Below, in pieces: positions 1-6,540 of a DNA stretch of 64,000 nt. The DNA is from an uncultured Prevotellaceae bacterium (lineage in GTDB: Bacteria > Bacteroidota > Bacteroidia > Bacteroidales > Bacteroidaceae), in contig ONLL01000007.1 in the NCBI GenBank assembly GCA_900318685.1, forward strand, positions 1 to 64,000. Reading direction: 5' to 3'. Under the pieces are notes generated by a model. The model worked only from the letters and a program-made list of their open reading frames with translations, was not told the DNA's origin and made no database searches. Each line of letters starts with the position of its first letter. Within the stretch, counting starts at the first letter, position 1. A program made the position numbers and the translations under genes.

Positions 1-366
1 CTTGCTGGTACTCCTGTAGAAGATGTAGAAAAAGTATGCGACGTTGTCAAACTGTTTATTGAAACTGGCCAGGTATCTGCCAACAAGGATTTGGGCATTC
101 CATTGAATAAGAAACTACGCAATGCTGAGTTGAAACAGTTCGTCACTAATATAATAAGGTATAACAAGAAAGATAACCTTGATGGTGACTCTTTCCTCCA
201 AACAGCTTTCGGCGAGTGGTTCAGTGGAAAGAAGGAGAATATTGCCAAGAACTACTCTGTGCTGCCCAAAGACTCATTGGTTTCAAAGGATGGGGTGGAA
301 GCAGATTTGATTAATCTACGAAAACTTATTAATAAAAAGGAGGATTGCGAAGATGGGCTTAGATAA
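1..366 (+). CDS. Hypothetical protein, 5'-truncated by the window edge
   Basis: Reading frame 1 is open from the first base to a TAA at 364-366, so only the last ~121 residues are visible. The visible part is hydrophilic and Lys/Asp-rich, with no signal peptide, membrane segment or motif that I recognise. Its 3' end overlaps the next gene by 14 bp, which suggests that the two are co-transcribed and translationally coupled. The AT-rich codon use matches the next gene and contrasts with the GC-rich genes from 2.1 kb onward, which suggests an accessory region. Confidence 0.6.
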   Translation, partial: LAGTPVEDVEKVCDVVKLFIETGQVSANKDLGIPLNKKLRNAELKQFVTNIIRYNKKDNLDGDSFLQTAFGEWFSGKKENIAKNYSVLPKDSLVSKDGVEADLINLRKLINKKEDCEDGLR

Positions 367-1333
367 TAAACATTTGAAATTATTGTTGGATATGATAGAA
401 TCCAGATTTGGCAAACAACTTACACTCGAAGATGTTCAAAAACTCATCAAGATGGAAACAATCGATGATTGTAAGCAATACATGAAAGTCATGCTTGATT
501 TTTATTTTGACGTTATCATGTCACCTTCCGGCCGCAAAGCATCATCATATATTGAAGATGATAGAAACCTGTGGCTGCAAACTATGTTTAGTAAGGGATG
601 CCAATTTGTGTCTTTACTTGATGGGGTTGGATATTCGAAAGGAATCAGTCATCTTAATCCAATAATAGATTTTTCTATCCTTTTTACCATCGCAAGGAGT
701 GCTTATGAATCACTTATTGTATTTGAACTATTGTTTGTCCTGCCAAAAACAGAAGAACAACAAACAATTGTTTATAATCTTTTTATGGCACATGGATTGT
801 CGGAAAGATTAAAAGATTTGGATGAAAATGCAAAAAGAAATAATCCGACAAGAGTTCAAGAAGAACAGAATGACATCGATAACTGTTGGAAAACTATAGA
901 AGACACAGAACTTTATTCAGAATTGGATCCGCAAACAAAAGCAAAGATTAAAAATGCTTTTGGCCTAAGATACCGCTTCGCCTTTAAAGATGACAATACT
1001 TTGGAAGTTGTTAAATTTGAAAATGCTCATACCCTACTTAAAGTAAAAGAAAATCTCTTTGACGGCATTTATTCCTTCTTTAGTCTTCATGGCCATCCTT
1101 CATATTTGTCACTAATACAATTTCGAGATGCTTTCAAAGACAAATATCGTGCGGACATGGATATGGCAAAACATGCAACTCAATGTGTTCTCTCGTTCAT
1201 GAGCATCTTCATTGTTGATTATATGAAACTCAATTCAGAGGTAAAGGCTATGTATGAAAGATTAGAAGAGCCAAGACGATTTGCAATTGGAATGTATGAA
1301 GATGCCATGAGGGGCGAAAAGAAGTTCAAATAA
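353..1333 (+). CDS. Hypothetical protein, 326 aa
   Basis: The ATG at 353 follows a strong Shine-Dalgarno sequence (AAAAAGGAGG, 334-343) inside the end of the previous gene. The product looks soluble and mostly helical. A hydrophobic stretch near residues 95-130 is followed by a charged central part, and an HGHPSYLSL motif lies near residue 245. The helical architecture with that motif is loosely reminiscent of DUF5677-like proteins, but I cannot assign a family. The gene is AT-rich and, with its upstream partner, probably belongs to an accessory island ending before 2 kb. Confidence 0.8.
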   Translation: MGLDNKHLKLLLDMIESRFGKQLTLEDVQKLIKMETIDDCKQYMKVMLDFYFDVIMSPSGRKASSYIEDDRNLWLQTMFSKGCQFVSLLDGVGYSKGISHLNPIIDFSILFTIARSAYESLIVFELLFVLPKTEEQQTIVYNLFMAHGLSERLKDLDENAKRNNPTRVQEEQNDIDNCWKTIEDTELYSELDPQTKAKIKNAFGLRYRFAFKDDNTLEVVKFENAHTLLKVKENLFDGIYSFFSLHGHPSYLSLIQFRDAFKDKYRADMDMAKHATQCVLSFMSIFIVDYMKLNSEVKAMYERLEEPRRFAIGMYEDAMRGEKKFK

Positions 1334-1383
1334 TACAAACAATAGGCGAAAACGTCAATTATGTACTGATATTAAACGAGAGA

Positions 1384-1415
1384 TTTGGTGGGACGAAGAT
1401 TTATTTGTACCTTTG
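1384..1415 (+). promoter_or_regulatory. Bacteroidales-type promoter with no gene downstream
   Basis: TTTG at 1384-1387 and TACCTTTG at 1408-1415 are separated by 20 bp, matching the Bacteroidetes primary sigma consensus. No open frame of useful size follows, so it may drive a small RNA ending at the 1629-1666 hairpin. Confidence 0.55.
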
Positions 1416-1628
1416 CACCAACAAAAGAAAGAAATACAAAGAAAAGGACAAAGAAGAATAGGAAGAGCATCGCACGAATGCTTATCGATAGTTATTGAGG
1501 GACAACATCCAAGATGCTTATGGTGTTCCATATTTGTACCAAGACTTTCGTAAATCGCTGATTATCAATACATGTTAGATTTGAGGAGGTCCACTAGATC
1601 ATAAGTCAAAGTCATAACAAAACACTAT

Positions 1629-1666
1629 CAAATGGCGTGTAGCTCTGGTGAGTTACGCGCCATTTG
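1629..1666 (+). terminator. Stem-loop, possible terminator
   Basis: A 13-bp stem (12 Watson-Crick pairs plus one G-U) is formed by 1629-1641 and 1654-1666 with a 12-nt loop. The downstream T run is weak (CATTTTATG), so termination is plausible rather than certain. Confidence 0.4.
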
Positions 1667-1874
1667 CATTTTATGTGCTCATTGGGTGCATCAAATTGAA
1701 TACCTTAATTACATGGCGGAAAAATGCTTAAGGGGAGAGGAGATGTAAAGTAAACTGACAGAAAAAAGGCCTCTTAAGAGGCTGAATTCTAGGTGAAAAA
1801 GGGCCATTTTTGGAGCCTTTTTGGGTATTTGAAGGGGCAAAAATGCTGGTTTGGAGTGCTCGGAGGGCGAATTT

Positions 1875-1991
1875 GGTCACGCCCGACGGCGATTTTGCAT
1901 ACGCCGGACGGCTTTCTTGCTATGCAAAGTGGCCGCGGAGCGTGACCAAGAGTGCTGACGGACGAGACCAAAAGCACCGTCGGGCGTGACC
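1875..1991. repeat. Nested inverted repeat, ~117 bp
   Basis: GGTCACGCCCGACGG (1875-1889) is perfectly inverted at 1977-1991. Inside, TTTGCAT and ATGCAAA form a second inverted pair. Further partial copies of the GACGG and CGTGACC words lie between them. The layout resembles a small palindromic or MITE-like element. It encodes nothing. Confidence 0.6.
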
Positions 1992-2156
1992 AAAAGTGGC
2001 ACTTCGGTTAAACCTGAAATATGGGCGTAGTTTTCGAAATCAGCAACTTTCTCATTGTCAGCGACTTGTGAAAGTGCTCAAATTTCGCGATTTTCTGGCC
2101 TTCTGGCTGCTTCTTTGGGAATTTTCGAAGTACGAAAGGGCAGTTGTAAAGAATAA

Positions 2157-2777
2157 TCAGCGGATGAAGCTAGTCCTTAGTCGGCTCTCCAACTCAGGAT
2201 GGCCGTCCTCGCTGATGTTCAGCTTGCGGATCATCCAGGCCATGTTGCGACCCAGCGTCCGCATGGTCTGCATGCCCTCCTCGTCCTGGGCGGCCTGTCC
2301 TGGTGTCTGGCCATAGACCATATTCCAGTATTGAGAGCTGACAACGGGCATGTTGAGGATGGTGAAGTACTTGTTCAGACGGTCGAAGGCAGCCGAGGCT
2401 CCACCTCTGCGGCAGACCACCACGCTGGCGCCAGGCTTGAATTGCAGTTCGTTGCCCAGTGAATAGAACACACGGTCGAGCAGGGCACAGAGTGAGCCGT
2501 TGGGGCCACCATAATATACTGGTGAGCCGATGACGAGTCCGTCGATGCCATCCTTCACTGCTCTCCAGACCTTGTTGTAAAGGTCATCGCGGAAGGTGCA
2601 CCTGGCGCCGTTCCTTCCACACATGCCACAGGCGATGCAACCCTGTACGGCCTTCTTGCCGATGCTGATGATCTCTGTCTCGATGCCCTCTTGGTTCAGG
2701 GCTTTTGCTACCTCGCTCAGAGCCGTGAACGTGTTGCCGTTCTCACGTGGGCTCCCGTTGATTAATAGAACTTTCAT
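2157..2777 (-). CDS. Iron-sulfur flavoprotein / NADPH-dependent FMN reductase family
   Basis: This 206-residue protein has a flavodoxin-like fold. The N-terminal MKVLLINGSPRENGNT is the phosphate-binding loop for FMN. C47, C50, C53 and C60 form a compact CX2CX2CX6C cluster motif, as in iron-sulfur flavoproteins, followed by the SPVYYGG flavin-binding segment. It is probably a cytoplasmic electron carrier or reductase under anaerobic conditions. I chose the start at 2777 because the family begins MKVLLI; an upstream in-frame ATG would add 12 residues lying in the promoter region. Its own promoter lies just upstream and it is transcribed divergently from the GH3 gene. Confidence 0.88.
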   Translation of the reverse strand: MKVLLINGSPRENGNTFTALSEVAKALNQEGIETEIISIGKKAVQGCIACGMCGRNGARCTFRDDLYNKVWRAVKDGIDGLVIGSPVYYGGPNGSLCALLDRVFYSLGNELQFKPGASVVVCRRGGASAAFDRLNKYFTILNMPVVSSQYWNMVYGQTPGQAAQDEEGMQTMRTLGRNMAWMIRKLNISEDGHPELESRLRTSFIR

Positions 2778-2802
2778 GTCTGTTTCGTTTAAAATGTTGC
2801 TG

Positions 2803-2838
2803 CAAAGGTACAAAAAAGAATCATTATTTCAAGCAAAA
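2803..2838 (-). promoter_or_regulatory. Promoter of the flavoprotein gene
   Basis: On the minus strand TACCTTTG occupies 2803-2810, and TTTTGC (2833-2838) or TTG (2830-2832) sits 19-22 bp upstream. It lies 25 bp before the chosen start codon. Confidence 0.6.
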
Positions 2839-2862
2839 TGATGGTAATTCGTAAAAAATGTG

Positions 2863-2870
2863 TATCTTTG
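2863..2870 (+). promoter_or_regulatory. Probable -7 box of the GH3 operon
   Basis: TATCTTTG fits the TAnnTTTG consensus and lies 61 bp before the GH3 start. I see no good upstream TTTG element, so strength is uncertain. With the flavoprotein promoter it forms a divergent promoter region. Confidence 0.5.
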
Positions 2871-2931
2871 CAGTGTTTTTAACGGGAACAATCTGACAAA
2901 ATAGCTCAACCATCTAAAACTAATTGACATA

Positions 2932-5301
2932 ATGAAGAAAAAGACAATCTTAGTGTTCTGTGCCATTCTGTTGGGTAGCTTCAGTACCCTTACGGCACAA
3001 GTGAAACTGCAAGCCGACAACGTTGATGAAGTCCTCAAAGCGATGACGCTCGAGGAGAAAGCAATGCTCGTAGTAGGCGGCAACCGCCAGATAGCTTCGT
3101 CGGCCGACAATGGCATGATAGGCGCCCATGCCCGTCGCGTGCCTGGTGCTGCTGGTATGACGCAGGCCATTCCTCGTCTCGGCATCCCCTCTACTGTGCT
3201 CACTGACGGCCCTGCCGGCGTGAGAATCAGCCCTCGTCGTGAGAACGACCAGAATACCTACTTCTGCACAGGATTTCCTGTGGGCACGGCACTCGCCTGC
3301 ACCTGGAACACGGAGCTCGTGGAGGAGGTGGGCAAGTGCATAGGCAACGAGGTGCTGGAATATGGTTGCGACGTGCTGCTCGCTCCTGGTATGAATATCC
3401 ATCGCTCGCCGCTCTGTGGACGTAACTTCGAATACTACTCTGAAGACCCGATTGTGACGGGTAAGATCGCTGCTGCCTATGTGCGAGGCGTGCAGAGTCA
3501 GGGCGTGGGCACATCTGTGAAGCACTTCGCAGGTAACTCGCAGGAGACCAACCGCATGAACGTCGACGAGGTGATGTCGCAGCGAGCCCTTCGCGAGATC
3601 TACCTGAAGGGCTTCGAGATTGCCGTGCGCGAGGCTGTTCCCTGGACCGTGATGTCGTCGTACAACCGCATCAACGGACCTTATACCCAGGAGAACCGTG
3701 AACTGCTCACCACCATCCTGCGTGATGAGTGGGGCTACGACGGCATAGTGATGACCGACTGGACGGGCCTGCGCAATACTGCTGCACAGATTCAGGCCGG
3801 CAACGACCTGATGGAGCCTGGCAACGAGTCGCAGATCAATGACCTCATCGACAAGGTAAAGAGTGGTGCGCTGAAAGAGTCTGACCTCGACATCTGCGTG
3901 AAGCGCATCCTGCAGTATCTGGTCAAGACGCCTGCCTTCCGTGCTTATAAATACTCCAACAAGCCCGACCTTGATGCCCATGCTAAGGTCACTCGCAGCA
4001 GCGCTACTGAGGGTATGGTGCTGTTGAAGAATAATAGCCTCCCCCTAACCCCCTCCAACTGGAAGGGGAATACAGAATCCCCCAAGGTGCTCCCTCTTCA
4101 GTGGAAGGGAGCAGGAGAAGGCCTTACCGTCTCTGTGTTTGGCGTCACGTCCTACGATTTCATTGCTGGCGGCACAGGCTCTGGCGATGTGAACAAAGCC
4201 CATACCATCGACTTGATGCAGGGCCTCAGCGAGGCTGGTTTGCAGGTGAACACCAAGCTCGCCAACCTCTATAGGGATTACAAGACCTACCAGTCGAGCC
4301 TTACTGCAGCGTCGTCACGAGGCGGCAGGGGCTGGGGCAGACCACTCCTGCCTGAGATGGCCGTCGGCCTTCCCATCATCAACGTGCAGGCACAGGAGTC
4401 AGACCTCGCCATCATCACCCTGGGTCGTCAGGCTGGCGAAGGCTCCGACCGTCATGAGGATGGCGACTTCACGCTGACTGACGTCGAGCGGCAGCTGATC
4501 ACGGACGTTTGCAATACCTTCCATCTGGCAGGCAAGCCCGTCGTGGTGGTGCTCAATATGGGTAATGTGATGGAGACGGCTTCCTGGAAGTCGATGCCCG
4601 ATGCCATCCTGCTAGCCTGGCAGCCAGGACAAGAGGGCGGCTATTCAGTGGCCGACGTGCTGACGGGCAAGGCCTATCCTTCAGGCAAGCTCACGATGAC
4701 CTGGCCCAACAACCTCATCGATCTCCCCTCGAGTGCGAGCTATCCCAACATACGTCAGGCTGCTCCTCGTGGCCGTGGAAACAACAAGGTGGAGTTCCAG
4801 GACTACACCAAGCACCTGGAAGGCATCAACGTGGGCTATCGTTACTTCGCTACGTCAAAGAAAGAAGTTTCCTATCCCTTTGGCTTCGGACTGGGCTACA
4901 CGACCTTCACGTACAGCAAGCCTGTGGTCAAAGCTACTAAGGACGGCCTTACGGCTTCTGTCACCGTCACCAACACAGGCGAGCGGGCAGGCAAGGAGGT
5001 CGTAGAACTTTATGTCAGCGCTCCTGCAGGCGGATTGGAGAAGCCTGCCTGCGAGCTGAAGGCCTTTGCCAAGACACGCGAGTTGCAGCCTGGCCAGAGT
5101 CAGACGCTCACGATGGCACTCTCGCTCTATGACCTGGCTTCCTACAACGAGGCCACTCAGTCCTGGGAGACGGCTCCTGGCAAATACACGATTGGCTTTG
5201 GTGCCAGCGTTGAGGATATCCGCCTCACGGCTACATACTCTCTCTCCAAGCAGTACTCCGTGAAGTGTCATGACGTGATGAAACCTAGCATGGAATTGTA
5301 A
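2932..5301 (+). CDS. Glycoside hydrolase family 3, probable beta-glucosidase, secreted
   Basis: The 789-residue protein starts with a clear signal peptide (about residues 1-22, ending LTAQ). The GH3 barrel carries the conserved KHF motif at K197-H198 and the nucleophile context MTDW with D276. A second alpha/beta domain and a C-terminal fibronectin-III-like domain (GKEVVELYVSAP) follow, the usual layout of bacterial beta-glucosidases and beta-xylosidases. It probably removes terminal sugars from oligosaccharides in the periplasm. Residues ~370-397 (PSNWKGNTESPKV and following) look like an in-frame palindromic repeat insertion in the loop before the second domain. It leads a same-strand run with the peroxidase fusion (31-bp gap) and GH2. 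Exact substrate cannot be read from sequence. Confidence 0.92.
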   Translation: MKKKTILVFCAILLGSFSTLTAQVKLQADNVDEVLKAMTLEEKAMLVVGGNRQIASSADNGMIGAHARRVPGAAGMTQAIPRLGIPSTVLTDGPAGVRISPRRENDQNTYFCTGFPVGTALACTWNTELVEEVGKCIGNEVLEYGCDVLLAPGMNIHRSPLCGRNFEYYSEDPIVTGKIAAAYVRGVQSQGVGTSVKHFAGNSQETNRMNVDEVMSQRALREIYLKGFEIAVREAVPWTVMSSYNRINGPYTQENRELLTTILRDEWGYDGIVMTDWTGLRNTAAQIQAGNDLMEPGNESQINDLIDKVKSGALKESDLDICVKRILQYLVKTPAFRAYKYSNKPDLDAHAKVTRSSATEGMVLLKNNSLPLTPSNWKGNTESPKVLPLQWKGAGEGLTVSVFGVTSYDFIAGGTGSGDVNKAHTIDLMQGLSEAGLQVNTKLANLYRDYKTYQSSLTAASSRGGRGWGRPLLPEMAVGLPIINVQAQESDLAIITLGRQAGEGSDRHEDGDFTLTDVERQLITDVCNTFHLAGKPVVVVLNMGNVMETASWKSMPDAILLAWQPGQEGGYSVADVLTGKAYPSGKLTMTWPNNLIDLPSSASYPNIRQAAPRGRGNNKVEFQDYTKHLEGINVGYRYFATSKKEVSYPFGFGLGYTTFTYSKPVVKATKDGLTASVTVTNTGERAGKEVVELYVSAPAGGLEKPACELKAFAKTRELQPGQSQTLTMALSLYDLASYNEATQSWETAPGKYTIGFGASVEDIRLTATYSLSKQYSVKCHDVMKPSMEL
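4039..4122 (+). repeat. GC-rich palindromic repeat inserted in frame within the GH3 gene
   Basis: Two adjacent hairpin-forming segments (CCCCTCC..GGAAGGGG and CTCCCT..AGGGAG) interrupt the GH3 reading frame without breaking it. They resemble the C-tract/G-tract palindromes between the LRR genes at 13.8 and 15.7 kb. The family normally passes directly from the LPL turn to the VSVFGV strand at this point. Confidence 0.55.
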
Positions 5302-5332
5302 ATATAGACTTTCACAAAATATTATAATAACA

Positions 5333-6487
5333 ATGAAAAGAATGATGATTTGCCTTATGGCATTGGTTTTTGCTCTGGCAGGCTCGGCACAGGGTGCTGG
5401 GGGAACTAAGAGCATCTACGACTTCAAGGTGAAGGACGACGCAGGAAAGGACGTCTCCCTTGCTGAGTACAAAGGAAAAGTGCTGCTGATTGTGAATACT
5501 GCTACGCGATGCGGATTCACTCCCCAGTACACAGAGTTGGAGGCACTTTACGAGAAGTATCATGAGCAGGGCCTGGAGATACTCGACTTCCCCTGCAATC
5601 AGTTTGGCTCCCAGGCCCCTGGCACCATCCAGGAGATTCATGAGTTCTGTACGGCCAACTACGACATCCATTTTCCGCAGTTCGACAAGATCGATGTGAA
5701 CGGAGCCGACCAGCATCCGCTCTATGCCTGGCTGAAGGCGCAGAAGGGCTTCAGCGGCTTCGATGTCAACGACCAGCGTGGGAAGATGATGGATGGCATG
5801 CTGCGCAGGCAGGATGCTGACTACGACAAGAAGAGCGACATCAAGTGGAACTTCACCAAGTTCCTGGTCAGTCGTGACGGACGGGTACTGAAGCGCTATG
5901 AGCCGACTGACAACATGGGTGGCCTCGAGGCTGATGTGCAGATGGAGGTGAATCCCGTCCTGAGCACTATCATGGCGCGTCGCTCTGTGCGCAAATACCT
6001 CGACAAGCCTGTGGAGCACGAGAAGCTGGACGTCATCGTGCGTGCTGGCATCAATGCGCCCAGCGGCTCTAACCGTCAGCCCTGGATTGTGCGCGTGGTG
6101 GAGGATCAGCAGCTGATAGACCGGGTGACGCAGGTCTTCAAGCAGGAGAATGCCGAGCAGGTTCAGCGCGACAAGAACTTCAAGAATATGTTCCGCAATG
6201 CGCCCAACCTGATTTGTGTCTGCACGCCTGCTAATGGTGGAGGCGAGCTGGATGCCGGCCTGCTGGGTGAAAACATGATGCTGGCAGCGCAGGCGATGGG
6301 TCTGGGCACCTGCTGTCTGGGCGGCCCTGTGCGTTTCCTTCTGTCGAACGAGAAGGCTCGTTTCTTCCTCGACAGTCTCGACATCCCTTCCGACTACAAG
6401 CTGCTGTATATCATCGGCGTAGGCTATCCTGACGAGCAGCCCGATGCCAAGCCGCGCGATGCCTCGAAAGTGAAGTTTATCAAATAG
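5333..6487 (+). CDS. Glutathione peroxidase-nitroreductase fusion, exported
   Basis: This 384-residue protein has two catalytic halves behind a signal peptide (about residues 1-20). Residues ~25-200 are a glutathione-peroxidase/thioredoxin fold: NTATRCGFTPQ with the peroxidatic C60, LDFPCNQFG with C88, and KWNFTKF. An extra ~25-residue segment lies around 141-168. Residues ~207-384 are a nitroreductase-family flavin domain starting at ARRSVRKYLDKPV, with APSGSNRQPW and a C-terminal GYPDEQP. A flavin-dependent reductase could supply electrons to the peroxidase, but that is inference. The gene lies between GH3 and GH2, 31 bp after GH3. The fusion and its export are the unusual points. Confidence 0.88.
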   Translation: MKRMMICLMALVFALAGSAQGAGGTKSIYDFKVKDDAGKDVSLAEYKGKVLLIVNTATRCGFTPQYTELEALYEKYHEQGLEILDFPCNQFGSQAPGTIQEIHEFCTANYDIHFPQFDKIDVNGADQHPLYAWLKAQKGFSGFDVNDQRGKMMDGMLRRQDADYDKKSDIKWNFTKFLVSRDGRVLKRYEPTDNMGGLEADVQMEVNPVLSTIMARRSVRKYLDKPVEHEKLDVIVRAGINAPSGSNRQPWIVRVVEDQQLIDRVTQVFKQENAEQVQRDKNFKNMFRNAPNLICVCTPANGGGELDAGLLGENMMLAAQAMGLGTCCLGGPVRFLLSNEKARFFLDSLDIPSDYKLLYIIGVGYPDEQPDAKPRDASKVKFIK

Positions 6488-6540
6488 CGAGGGTAGTGGC
6501 TAGCGCACAGATGTTTATTTCAAATAACTGACAAAGCAAA

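Larger units (their letters stand above)
1334..2156. other. Gene-poor region at a composition boundary
   Basis: No convincing coding frame exists here; the open frames are short and lack ribosome-binding sites. The stretch holds a consensus promoter (1384-1415), a 13-bp hairpin (1629-1666) and a nested inverted repeat (1875-1991). Base composition changes from AT-rich on the left to GC-rich on the right. It could be a decayed island end. I found no integrase, tRNA or duplicated attachment site to prove it. Confidence 0.5.

Noticed and set aside
2950-3981. Leftward 343-codon open frame opposite the GH3 gene
   Set aside because: The GH3 protein has signal peptide and catalytic motifs in the other direction; the antisense frame has none.
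4318-4350. RGGRGWG-encoding GC-rich stretch in GH3 as a second repeat insertion
   Set aside because: It resembles one strand of the intergenic palindrome, but natural GH3 relatives also have Gly/Arg-rich loops near here and no paired hairpin arm is present.
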